Assembly: GCA_016192985.1 (NCBI GenBank)
Contig: JACPTC010000054.1
Coordinates: 1-43,818 of the forward strand
Length of the DNA: 43,818 nt
Reading direction: 5' to 3'
Source of the DNA: Candidatus Woesearchaeota archaeon
GTDB taxonomy: Archaea > Nanobdellota > Nanobdellia > Woesearchaeales > GW2011-AR4
Below the pieces are notes generated by a model, which saw only the letters and a list, made by a program, of their open reading frames with translations, had not been told where the DNA came from and searched no databases. The position numbers and the translations under genes are program-made. Positions 8,094 through 14,839 of this stretch are shown piece after piece. The first letter of the stretch is position 1; the number at the start of each line of letters is the position of its first letter.

Positions 8094-8834
8094 TTAACCA
8101 ACTTTAAAACTGAAACTTATGTGCGGATTTTCTGCAGACTTAACAATATTTAAAACCTCCTCAACATGTCCTGCTCCTAAAATCACAAGAATTTTTTTTT
8201 CATTGTTAGCTTCCATCAGATTTATTAGATTTTCGGCAATAACTTTATTCCTTCCTTCGATTAAAATTTTGTAGACACTAGGATAGCGCTCATTTAGCTT
8301 ATTCGTCATTTTTCTTATTATTTTTTTATCAGGAACGGTCGAAAGGTCAAATTCAATCTCGCGCTTTCTTGAAAAAAACGCCTTAACTAAATCAATAAAA
8401 AAATTTTTCTTTTCTCCCCATGTTATTGAGTTTGACAATCTGTTTAATGTGACCTCTATATCCTGATCCACTAAAGCAACTTTAATTCCCCTTTTTCGTG
8501 CAAGTTTTATTGCTTGCTTCATCTCAGAGCCTGGAGATACCCCAACAAGTTTGCCGAGCTTTTTTTCTGCCCAGGCTCCAAATAAAGAGAAAAAAAATCC
8601 TTTAAGACCTATTTTTTTTATATCTTTCAGTGTTATTTTACTTTGCCGCTTGCTCATTAAGGCAGGAAGCCTTTTTTTGTCCAATTCCAGGGCTATGATA
8701 TCGGGAGTTTCTTTTTCTATGTATCTTTTTACCTCATTCAGGCTTTGCTTTGCTATATGCGATGTGCCCAACAATACCAAGTTTTTATACTTCACTGCCT
8801 GCAGGAAATCTGCTGCTTTAATAAGGGTTTTCAA
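8094..8834 (-). CDS. TraB/PrgY-family protein
   Basis: The 246-aa protein opens with VLLGTSHIAKQSLNEVKRYI and ends with the conserved VILGAGHVEEVLNIV, the two diagnostic GxxH/GAGHxxxV motifs of the TraB/GumN family. These domains are related to TIKI-type metal-dependent proteases, and archaeal members are widespread but poorly characterised. Archaeal TraB proteins often have C-terminal membrane helices; this one stops right after the domain, so it is a soluble short form. The gene is divergent from the PRC-barrel gene across a shared AT-rich promoter region. Confidence 0.85.
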   Translation of the reverse strand: MKTLIKAADFLQAVKYKNLVLLGTSHIAKQSLNEVKRYIEKETPDIIALELDKKRLPALMSKRQSKITLKDIKKIGLKGFFFSLFGAWAEKKLGKLVGVSPGSEMKQAIKLARKRGIKVALVDQDIEVTLNRLSNSITWGEKKNFFIDLVKAFFSRKREIEFDLSTVPDKKIIRKMTNKLNERYPSVYKILIEGRNKVIAENLINLMEANNEKKILVILGAGHVEEVLNIVKSAENPHISFSFKVG

Positions 8835-8877
8835 AGCGGCAAAACAATTTAAGATTTTAAATCACAAAATTTCAAAA

Positions 8878-8888
8878 GATTTAAATAC
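8878..8888. promoter_or_regulatory. Palindromic TATA element between traB-like and PRC-barrel genes
   Basis: GATTTAAATAC is near-symmetrical and could serve both divergent genes. On the plus strand it lies about 60 bases before the PRC-barrel ATG; on the minus strand about 45 bases before the TraB-family ATG. Both transcripts would then carry short leaders, consistent with the Shine-Dalgarno seen before the PRC-barrel start. Confidence 0.35.
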
Positions 8889-8946
8889 TTGGCAGTAGAT
8901 AAAACGCAATGTTAAAACAGTTTGATAAGCCTAAAGGTGATTGAAT

Positions 8947-9228
8947 ATGTTAAAACTGAAAAAAATAAGCGAAACGTATGATATGAGGGTATTTACTGAT
9001 ACAGGAGAGTATTTTGGCGATGTTGAAGAGAGCATACTGACTCAAAACAAGGTTTTTGGATGGCGCGTAAGGGCAACCAAGAATTCATTTTTAAACAAGG
9101 TGCTGGGCTCTGCAAAAGGAGTTATTGTACCGCACCAGCTTGTCAAGTCCATAGGTGATATAATGATAATAAGCAAGGCAGCTGTGCCTTCTTATTCTGA
9201 GGGAGAGAAGGAAGGAAAAGAAGAGTAA
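8947..9228 (+). CDS. PRC-barrel domain protein
   Basis: The 93-aa product has the PRC-barrel pattern MRVFTDTGEYFGDVEES, a mid-domain GWRVRAT, and ends with a short acidic tail. Archaeal single-domain PRC-barrel proteins are common; some are linked to cell division (CdpB-type proteins) and others to RNA metabolism, and nothing here distinguishes these roles. The ORF track starts at a TTG (8941), but GGTGA at 8936-8940 has the usual six-base spacing to the ATG at 8947, so I choose that start. Confidence 0.8.
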   Translation: MLKLKKISETYDMRVFTDTGEYFGDVEESILTQNKVFGWRVRATKNSFLNKVLGSAKGVIVPHQLVKSIGDIMIISKAAVPSYSEGEKEGKEE

Positions 9229-9241
9229 TCCAAGTGAGACT

Positions 9242-9500
9242 ATGACGATTCAGATTAATGGTAAAATAGTAAGAGCGTATGAAGTAGCTGGGGGTAGAGC
9301 TTTTAATTTCTGGATATAGAGGTATGACCTCTCTAGTCAAGAATTCTGGCGTGATAAAATTATTTTTGGATGAAAGAGCTGTGAGGGAATTTATATTTAA
9401 GCTTAGGATGTCCGACCTTAGTGCGGAAAAAAAACTAAGACCAATTAGTGACATCTCTGAATTCTCAGGAAGAGTTATAGATATTTTAATTCAAGAATGA
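9242..9500 (+). pseudogene. Small decayed or frameshifted ORF after the PRC-barrel gene
   Basis: ATG at 9242 opens a frame (MTIQINGKIVRAYEVAGG) that hits a stop after 25 codons. Another frame then continues as LLISGYRGMTSLVKNSGV and runs to a stop at 9500. Spliced by one frameshift near 9290-9300 they make a coherent protein of about 85 aa with charged C-terminal helices. The second part alone, from ATG 9324, would encode 58 aa. I do not recognise the family. It sits 13 bp after the PRC-barrel stop and could have been its operon partner. The minus-strand ORF over the same bases looks like a shadow. Confidence 0.4.
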
Positions 9501-9506
9501 AAGTTT

Positions 9507-9550
9507 CAAATACTTTCCATGAGTTTTTACATACGCTCTAAAAAACCAAT
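9507..9550 (-). repeat. Imperfect repeat, copy 1, flanking the toxin-antitoxin module
   Basis: On the minus strand this reads through TTGGTTTTTTAGAGC and encodes the peptide NWFFRAYVKTHGKYLK. A diverged copy lies at 10397-10439. The copies are direct repeats on either side of the PIN/UPF0175 pair, and this one abuts the antitoxin stop codon. Confidence 0.5.
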
Positions 9551-9838
9551 TCAAGAAATCACTTTTCTGGCGGTCTTAAGGGCGTGCTCAACATCTTCTT
9601 TTTCCAAATTCAAGTAAACATTATGCTCCTTAAGCAAATCAATAAATTCACTTAGTGTTACGCCTGCAAGCTTTGCTCCTAGACCAAGACTAACCTTTTT
9701 CATTTTGTAAAGCTCAACTGCTTTGTGCTTCTTTCCAGACTCAACCAACTCCCTGACTACTTCAGAGCGTTTTTCTTTCAAAATCTTTCCAAAAAGATTA
9801 ATTGTTTCCAAATCCAAACGTGATGATACAGTTTCCAT
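9551..9838 (-). CDS. UPF0175-family antitoxin
   Basis: The 95-aa protein matches UPF0175: an N-terminal segment resembling a ribbon-helix-helix (RLDLETINLFGKILKEKRSEVVRELVESG), then AVELYKMKKVSLGLGAKLAGVTLSEFIDLL, the family's helix-turn-helix-like core. Members pair with PIN toxins and probably bind both toxin and operator. ATG directly follows the toxin stop with no gap and has a strong GGAGGT Shine-Dalgarno, so antitoxin translation is secured within the operon. The toxin-first order is less common than antitoxin-first but is usual for this pair. Confidence 0.85.
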   Translation of the reverse strand: METVSSRLDLETINLFGKILKEKRSEVVRELVESGKKHKAVELYKMKKVSLGLGAKLAGVTLSEFIDLLKEHNVYLNLEKEDVEHALKTARKVIS

Positions 9839-10327
9839 TTATTCTACCTCCGATTTAAAATGCTCATAAAGTTTTTCCGAATATCTGCCAATTTTATGCA
9901 AATCCCATAATTTATCCAACGCTTCTTTTTTGGATAACTTTTTCATTTCAAATAACCTTATGACGACAGCCATTGCACAGATAAACGGCACGTTTTCCAG
10001 TTTGCACAGCTTAATAAGTTCTCCATCATCGGTTAATATAGCTTTATGTTTTTTATTATCAAACAGTACATACGCTGCAGCTTCGCCTTCATCAAGCTTA
10101 AAGTCCGTCAATGTCTTATTTACTTGAGTTTTATCAACAGGCAAAACAATAATCTTCTTGAGCTGAATAAATTTTCCAATTAATTTCGCATAATACGAAT
10201 CTTTCTCAAATAGCGCTTCTTTTTTCACCTGAATTGGTACAACAATATTTGGCGATATTTCAATAAACCCCTCTAAGCATCCTATTTTTGCCAATAATAC
10301 AAGCGTCGAGGTGTTTGAAACTAGCAT
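9839..10327 (-). CDS. PIN-domain toxin (DUF3368 type)
   Basis: The 162-aa protein has the PIN fold landmarks: VSNTSTLVLLAKIGCLE at the N-terminus, DEGEAAAYVL in the middle and ILTDDGELIKLC, giving the acidic metal-binding set of an RNase. The first position is Asn rather than Asp (S-N-T-S), a variant I recall as common in DUF3368 proteins, so activity is not excluded. It should cleave RNA when released from the UPF0175 partner encoded immediately downstream. The start ATG follows a TATA box and an operator-like palindrome by four bases. Confidence 0.85.
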   Translation of the reverse strand: MLVSNTSTLVLLAKIGCLEGFIEISPNIVVPIQVKKEALFEKDSYYAKLIGKFIQLKKIIVLPVDKTQVNKTLTDFKLDEGEAAAYVLFDNKKHKAILTDDGELIKLCKLENVPFICAMAVVIRLFEMKKLSKKEALDKLWDLHKIGRYSEKLYEHFKSEVE

Positions 10328-10330
10328 TTA

Positions 10331-10357
10331 CATTTGTATACAAACGTAAGTATTTAA
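10331..10357 (-). promoter_or_regulatory. Toxin-antitoxin promoter with operator palindrome
   Basis: CTTAAATA (10350-10357 on the minus strand) is a TATA box. Just downstream TTTGTATACAAA (10333-10344) is a perfect 12-bp palindrome, extending imperfectly to 18 bp, placed between the box and the toxin ATG. This position covers the expected transcription start and suits autorepression by the antitoxin or by the complex. Confidence 0.6.
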
Positions 10358-10396
10358 GCCTTTCTATTTTCAAAACAAAAAATTTCAATTTACTTC

Positions 10397-10439
10397 CAAA
10401 TACTTCTTATGCGCGCTTATATATGCTCTAAAAAACCAA
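10397..10439 (-). repeat. Imperfect repeat, copy 2, flanking the toxin-antitoxin module
   Basis: The minus strand reads TTGGTTTTTTAGAGC and encodes SWFFRAYISAHKKYLEVN followed by a stop, clearly related to copy 1 at 9507-9550. The frame has a stop shortly upstream, so this is a coding remnant and not a live gene. The rest of 10328-10506 shows nothing recognisable. Confidence 0.5.
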
Positions 10440-10506
10440 CTGACAAAAATGATTGATCAATTCAATTGCATATATTCATTTTTTTGGTTAAAATGTAACT
10501 GTAGAA

Positions 10507-10821
10507 CTAATATCCCATTACCCTTGCATTGCAATAGGGACAATTCTTGGGCTTGCCTGTTTCAGAATCTATCTTGAACTTGTATCCGCATGAAGTGCAT
10601 TTATGGGCAATTTTATTTGACTTTTGCTCAATAACGGGCTTGTTAATAACAGGTGCCTTCAAAGCCTGCTTATGGAACACCTCTTCTTGTATCTCTGTAT
10701 GGAGCTTCTTATTTTTTATGCATTCAGGACATATGACCATCTTCTCGTCCAAATCGAGCTTTAAAGAGTAAGAAGGAAATTTATTACCGCACTTTTTGCA
10801 AGGAACCATTACATCATGCAC
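10507..10821 (-). CDS. Double zinc-ribbon protein
   Basis: Two C4 ribbons are visible: CKKCGNKFPS with MVICPECIKN, and HKCTSCGYKFKI with KNCPYCNARV, joined by a charged linker. The protein is about 104 aa with no other domain. The ORF track begins at GTG 10830, but AAGGTGG has six-base spacing to the GTG at 10821, which lies one base beyond the stop of the preceding zinc-ribbon gene; an ATG four codons later is also possible. Such pairs are probably nucleic-acid or ribosome-associated adaptors, but no function is assigned. Confidence 0.65.
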   Translation of the reverse strand: MHDVMVPCKKCGNKFPSYSLKLDLDEKMVICPECIKNKKLHTEIQEEVFHKQALKAPVINKPVIEQKSNKIAHKCTSCGYKFKIDSETGKPKNCPYCNARVMGY

Positions 10822-10822
10822 T

Positions 10823-11053
10823 TTATCCACCTTTCATCCTGAATGCATCTGCCATAATTCTTGCTGTGCTACCTTTTGCCATTATTGAACCAGAGCCGCA
10901 ATAAGGGCAAGTGCTGATAACAACGTGCTTTGCCCTTTTAAAATTATACTTACACTCTTTGCAGAAATACTCTTTTACACGAGACTCATCTTTTTTTTGG
11001 GACTTAACTTCTGCCTTTACTTCTTCTTTCTTGATATCGGAGTTTTTTTCGAT
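10823..11053 (-). CDS. Small zinc-ribbon protein with apparent non-AUG start
   Basis: This gene is absent from the ORF track. A frame of about 76 codons reads a lysine/glutamate-rich N-terminus and then YFCKECKYNFKRAKH and STCPYCGSGSIMAK, a clear C4 zinc ribbon, and ends ADAFRMKGG. The N-terminus holds no ATG, GTG or TTG in frame. A good GGTGA lies at 11058-11062, and the codon at the spacing used elsewhere in this window (4-6 bases) is ATC (11051-11053), with ATT just before it. Either initiation is at AUC/AUU or an ATG was miscalled. A TATA box (TTTAAATATA, about 11090-11100) precedes it. The stop is one base from the next zinc-ribbon start, so the two form an operon. Confidence 0.6.
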   Translation of the reverse strand: MEKNSDIKKEEVKAEVKSQKKDESRVKEYFCKECKYNFKRAKHVVISTCPYCGSGSIMAKGSTARIMADAFRMKGG

Positions 11054-11164
11054 AATCTCACCTTTTAAGCAAAATTTCTTTGAATGTTTTTATATTTAAA
11101 TTTTGTGTGGTGGTTTCAAATTTGGAAAAATTTTATAATGTGGGACAATAAACCATGTCAATAC

Positions 11165-11269
11165 ACGGCTGTGATCTAGCGGCTATGATTCGAGCTTCCC
11201 AAGCTTGATACCCGGGTTCAAATTGTGGCAAGCGAGCATGCTTGTCGCATGCAAGTCCCGGCAGCCGTA
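11165..11269 (+). tRNA. tRNA-Gly(CCC) with a 33-nt intron in the T loop
   Basis: Acceptor arms ACGGCTG and CAGCCGT pair fully, with A as discriminator. The anticodon arm CGAGC-TTCCCAA-GCTTG gives anticodon CCC at 11198-11200. The T stem is CCGGG/CCCGG, but its loop is 40 nt. Removing 11223-11255 leaves the normal TTCAAAT. The insert forms a bulge-helix-bulge: a four-position central helix TTCA/TGCA (one mismatch), three-base bulges AAT and AGT on opposite strands, and a 10-bp helix TGTGGCAAGC/GCTTGTCGCA with a six-base loop. Cutting both bulges after their second base places the intron exactly at 59/60. This is the substrate of the archaeal tRNA splicing endonuclease. A TATA-like TTTATAAT lies about 25-30 bases upstream. 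Confidence 0.88.
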
Positions 11270-11313
11270 TTTTTTAGAAACTTATTTATACATCAACTTA
11301 AAATGACGTTGTT

Positions 11314-11922
11314 ATGGCATGGGGATTTTTTCATGAGATTGGAAGGAAAATAATTCACATCACAATTCTTATTGTTCTTGCAGCTTATTTTGTTATACAA
11401 AACAGCCTTATGGATGCAGGATACAATGCAGTGCTTGCAAAGCAAGTGGCTTTGCTCTTTCTTGTGGCATTGCTGCTTACATTCTTAGTGCTTGAATATT
11501 TCAGGCTTGAGCTGGGATGGAAAATGCCCTTCTTTTCCCAATTCATAAGGCCAAAGGAGCAAAATAGGATGTATGGTGTGATTTATTTCCTATCAGCGAC
11601 AATAATCTCACTTGCTGTCTTTGACTACAAAATCGCTCTTGCAGCGTTGCTTATGACTACTTTCGGCGACATGGTTGCAGCATTGATAGGCAAAAAATAC
11701 GGAACAACTTTGATTTACCGCAACAAGACATGGGCAGGTTTCTTGGCAGAGCTTGGTACAAACCTGATTGTAGGTTTTATAATACTTGACAGCATTTATG
11801 TAATATTGGGCATGGCTATTGTTGCAACAATTGTAGAAACAATGGTAGACGAGCTTGATGACAATCTGCTTATCCCGATATTTTCCGGATTTGCAGGGCA
11901 GATTATCCTGTTCAGCCTGTGA
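11314..11922 (+). CDS. Polyprenol/dolichol kinase-like membrane protein
   Basis: The 202-aa integral membrane protein has about seven helices. It shows the CTP-dependent kinase/cytidylyltransferase family motifs TTFGDMVAALIGKKYG, KTWAGFLAELG and VDELDDNLLIPIFSG (SEC59/DGK1/VTE6 group). Such enzymes phosphorylate dolichol, phytol or related isoprenoid alcohols at the membrane, which in an archaeon would serve lipid or glycan-carrier recycling. The N-terminus FHEIGRKIIHI is also typical. A TATA-like TTATTTATA precedes the ATG by about 25 bases, so the mRNA is probably leaderless. Its end overlaps the convergent gene by 11 bp. The exact substrate cannot be read from the sequence. Confidence 0.7.
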   Translation: MAWGFFHEIGRKIIHITILIVLAAYFVIQNSLMDAGYNAVLAKQVALLFLVALLLTFLVLEYFRLELGWKMPFFSQFIRPKEQNRMYGVIYFLSATIISLAVFDYKIALAALLMTTFGDMVAALIGKKYGTTLIYRNKTWAGFLAELGTNLIVGFIILDSIYVILGMAIVATIVETMVDELDDNLLIPIFSGFAGQIILFSL

Positions 11923-12379
11923 TTTTTGCAGCCAACTGCTCTTCCTCAATTGGCTCTACCATATTAAACATTGACTTCAAGCCAGTTTTCAAGGAAGACT
12001 CATCACATATTCTTTGATGCGTGTAGGGAAAGACAATCCATTTCTTGTCAAGCCCTGAAAATGGGTTGATAAAAATTATATTAAGGAATTTAAAGCCAGT
12101 CAATCTGTTCCAGTTTTTTAATATAATTTCAAAATTCTCCTTTGAATTCAAAGTTACAATGCTGAAATAGAAATTATTGTTTATTTTTTGAATAAGTGAG
12201 TCAAAATCAATAATATTCGGCGCAATTATAAAATATTGCTCCCTGTCTTTGTATCTAACATACAAATCAAAGCCATCCTTTCCATTTTCAATTTTTTCTA
12301 TTTTTTTAGCAGTAATGTCCTTGTTTTTTATGAAATTGATGGTCCACTCAACCAGGAAAAAATGCAGTTTGTTTTCCAT
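11912..12379 (-). CDS. Conserved-looking protein of unknown function
   Basis: A soluble alpha/beta protein of about 155 aa containing YRYKDREQYFIIAP-like strands, IINPFSG-like loops and an acidic C-terminus. I do not recognise a family; the N-terminal half resembles nuclease-like folds only vaguely and I do not claim it. The ORF track extends to 12442, but TTTATAAATA (about 12402-12411 on the minus strand) is a good TATA box lying inside that extension. Transcription should therefore begin near the ATG at 12379 (MENKLHFF), which I use. Confidence 0.55.
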   Translation of the reverse strand: MENKLHFFLVEWTINFIKNKDITAKKIEKIENGKDGFDLYVRYKDREQYFIIAPNIIDFDSLIQKINNNFYFSIVTLNSKENFEIILKNWNRLTGFKFLNIIFINPFSGLDKKWIVFPYTHQRICDESSLKTGLKSMFNMVEPIEEEQLAAKITG

Positions 12380-12422
12380 AACCAAATTTTTTGAATGGTT
12401 ATTTATAAAATTAGCGGTTATT

Positions 12423-13010
12423 TTATTTGGAATTGATGCCATTGTTTAATGATTTAAGATAAAAATGTTTACCTACTCTTTCTACTGTCGCACACTTACC
12501 ATAATCAATATAGAAGTTAAAAACCATTTTTAATGGGATACCAAATAAATGAGAAATAATTAACCTTATAACACCATGATGAATAACAAATGCCATATTA
12601 CTATGATTATGTTCCAGAAGTTCTGAGAATTTGTTTATTGCTCTTTCTTTAAGATTGTAAATTGATTCCCCTTCAGGAAAAGTAAAGTCTAATGGGCTTT
12701 CTAAATAAAATTTGGACTCTTTTTTATACTTTTTTGCAATCTCCTTCCAAGAAAGCCCTTCCCATTCTCCAAAAGAAATTTCTCTTAATTCCTTGTATTT
12801 AGAAATTTTTTTGGACATACCCATGTAGGTTCTTTTTAAGTCGCTTGTGATTACAGTACAATTATTTAATTTTTTTATAAACTTGGCTATTTTTTCATTC
12901 TGCTGTTTTCCGCGAACGGATAAGCCAACATCAAGATGGCCAATCCACTTACCTAGATATTTGGATTCAATTTCTCCGTGTCTGAAAAGGTAAATTGTAC
13001 TAGATTTCAT
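12423..13010 (-). CDS. cobC: CobC-like alpha-ribazole phosphatase (histidine phosphatase)
   Basis: The catalytic RHG motif (IYLFRHGEIES), LKRTYMGM, ISFGEWEGLSW and the second catalytic VIHHGVIR define a histidine-phosphatase-superfamily protein of the CobC type, 195 aa. CobC removes the 5-prime phosphate from alpha-ribazole (or from adenosylcobalamin phosphate), the final trimming step beside CobT and CobS. Its ATG overlaps the cobS stop by 4 bp, confirming the operon. Archaea more often use CobZ for this step, so a CobC-type enzyme supports transfer of the cluster from bacteria. A generic phosphoglycerate-mutase-like activity is possible, but the context argues for CobC. Confidence 0.85.
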   Translation of the reverse strand: MKSSTIYLFRHGEIESKYLGKWIGHLDVGLSVRGKQQNEKIAKFIKKLNNCTVITSDLKRTYMGMSKKISKYKELREISFGEWEGLSWKEIAKKYKKESKFYLESPLDFTFPEGESIYNLKERAINKFSELLEHNHSNMAFVIHHGVIRLIISHLFGIPLKMVFNFYIDYGKCATVERVGKHFYLKSLNNGINSK

Positions 13011-13765
13011 ATTAGTATCATAACCAAAAAGTATACTAATAATTCAGTAAGTTGCACAGTTGTTCCACCACAATCACCAGTGACACCATCAATCTTTTTT
13101 TTGTAATAGATTGCTGAAAAGAAAATGACTAATAATGTACTAACAATCAGATATATGCTTTGAGCTGGAAACAACCATATCACAACAGCAAAAGTAAAAA
13201 TTAATGATATTAAAATAGCAAAAAATGGCACTTTATCGAGATTTGCAATAAACGCTTTTCCTATTCCTGCTGACTTTCTAAGATATTTTAAAGATCTAAA
13301 TAATGGAAGCGCTGACCAACGACTGAGTACTAATGCTGCCATAATGCTTTTTGGTATTAGTTCCAATTTTGTTTCGGTTAGAAAAATAAATTTTCCCAGA
13401 ATTAAAAATATCAAAGCAAGGGCACCAAATGTTCCTATTCTGCTATCCTTCATTATTTCTAATATCCTTTTTTTGGAATATCCTCCACCAAAGCCGTCAA
13501 ACGTGTCAGCAACTGCATCTTCGTGCAAAGCTCCTGTTGCAAGTGTAAGAAACACCAATATTATGAAAACTAAAATATTTACGGAAACATGATTGACTAA
13601 GAGTGAATATATACCCCACGCAACTAAACCCAATAGAAATCCCACAACTGGAAAGTATAAAGTAGATTTGGCAATATCTTCATCTTCAAATTTATGATTA
13701 GTTGGTATAGGAATTCTAGTTAAGAGTGTTAATGCCAACACGAATTGCCTGATATGTTTATTCAC
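13007..13765 (-). CDS. cobS: CobS, adenosylcobinamide-GDP ribazoletransferase
   Basis: This 252-aa polytopic membrane protein has the CobS hallmarks: FVLALTLLTRIPIP at the N-terminus, the metal/substrate loop GALHEDAVADTFDGFGGG, DSRIGTFGALAL, and the C-terminal GDCGGTTVQLTELL. It joins alpha-ribazole (or its phosphate) to adenosylcobinamide-GDP, forming cobalamin at the membrane. It overlaps cobT by 8 bp and cobC by 4 bp. The common GGLHLDGLADT motif is slightly altered here (A-L-H-E-D-A-V), still with the acidic residues. Confidence 0.92.
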   Translation of the reverse strand: MNKHIRQFVLALTLLTRIPIPTNHKFEDEDIAKSTLYFPVVGFLLGLVAWGIYSLLVNHVSVNILVFIILVFLTLATGALHEDAVADTFDGFGGGYSKKRILEIMKDSRIGTFGALALIFLILGKFIFLTETKLELIPKSIMAALVLSRWSALPLFRSLKYLRKSAGIGKAFIANLDKVPFFAILISLIFTFAVVIWLFPAQSIYLIVSTLLVIFFSAIYYKKKIDGVTGDCGGTTVQLTELLVYFLVMILI

Positions 13766-14822
13766 GTTTATCTACTCCAGCACTTTCAAATGTGGCCATG
13801 TTGTTGTAAAGATTGATAGCTGATTCAAGTAAAACTACGGCAAGAACACCGCCAGTACCCTCTCCAAGCCCCATATCTAAGTTGAGAATTGGTCTCAGAT
13901 TGAGAAATTGTAAAAGATGACTATGACCTTTCTCTAGTGAGGAATGTGATGGAAAAATAACATCTTTTACCTTAGACGAGAAACATGTGCCAAGCGCAAT
14001 TCCTGTTGTTGATATAAACCCATCAGCAATTAATGGAATTTTGTAATAAGCACAACCAAGAGCAAAACCAGCTATAGCTCCAATCTCAAAGCCACCAACT
14101 TGTGAGAGTATACTTAATGGATCACTTATAACAATTTCTCTTTTTTCTAAAGCTTTCTTTAAGATAATAATTTTGTGTTTCAATTCTTCATCAGATAATC
14201 CAGTACCTTTTCCAGTAACTTCTTCTACAGGCTTTTTACATATTAAAGATGTAATTGCACTTGATGGGGTTGTATTTCCAATTCCCATGTCTCCAGGAAT
14301 TAAGCATTCTACTTTTTCTTCTTTTGCTTGCTTTACCAATTCAATTCCAATAAATATAGATTCAAGTGCTTGCTTCCTAGTCATGGCAGGTTCTAAAAGA
14401 AAGTCTTTAGTTCCTTTTGCTATTTTTCTTTCTATTAGGTTTTGTATATTTATAAAATCATAATTTACCCCTACATCAACTACTTTAACTTCAACATCAA
14501 ATTGTCGTGCCAAAACATTGATAGCTGCTCCACCTCTTAAAAAATTCAAAACCATCTGTGCTGTTACGCTTGATGGATAAGCACTAACATTTTCTTGAGC
14601 AATACCATGGTCGCAAGCAAAAACATAAACTCTCTTTTTATTTATTTTTGGAAAAGCAGTTTTCTGTATAGTCCCTAACTTTTTTACAAAGTCTTCAAGT
14701 AATCCTAAACTTCCTAGCGGTTTTGTTAAGTTGTCCAAACGATTTTGTATAATTTTAGAATAATCATTAAGCGGTGGACTTATAGACTCCACAAAGTTTT
14801 TCAAATCTTTTTCTGTTTCCAT
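13758..14822 (-). CDS. cobT: CobT, nicotinate-nucleotide:DMB phosphoribosyltransferase
   Basis: 354 aa, the usual bacterial CobT length. It contains RLDNLTKPLGSLGLLE near the N-terminus, FACDHGIAQENVSAYP, GDMGIGNTTPSSAI and the C-terminal GLGEGTGGVLAV with the catalytic-base glutamate. CobT makes alpha-ribazole phosphate from a lower-ligand base and nicotinate mononucleotide. It is the first gene of the cobT-cobS-cobC operon. No guanylyltransferase (CobU/CobY), amidohydrolase or corrin gene is in the window, so the unit would serve ligand exchange or late assembly on salvaged cobinamide. Confidence 0.93.
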   Translation of the reverse strand: METEKDLKNFVESISPPLNDYSKIIQNRLDNLTKPLGSLGLLEDFVKKLGTIQKTAFPKINKKRVYVFACDHGIAQENVSAYPSSVTAQMVLNFLRGGAAINVLARQFDVEVKVVDVGVNYDFINIQNLIERKIAKGTKDFLLEPAMTRKQALESIFIGIELVKQAKEEKVECLIPGDMGIGNTTPSSAITSLICKKPVEEVTGKGTGLSDEELKHKIIILKKALEKREIVISDPLSILSQVGGFEIGAIAGFALGCAYYKIPLIADGFISTTGIALGTCFSSKVKDVIFPSHSSLEKGHSHLLQFLNLRPILNLDMGLGEGTGGVLAVVLLESAINLYNNMATFESAGVDKRE

Positions 14823-14839
14823 TTCAGGTTAGCAAGTTA

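Noticed and set aside
9143-9454. 103-aa minus-strand ORF
   Set aside because: It overlaps the end of the PRC-barrel gene and shows no domain; the plus-strand remnant is a better reading.
9839-10327. Inactive PIN toxin because of Asn at the first acidic position
   Set aside because: S-N-T/S-S variants appear frequent in DUF3368 proteins as I recall them, so inactivity is not supported.
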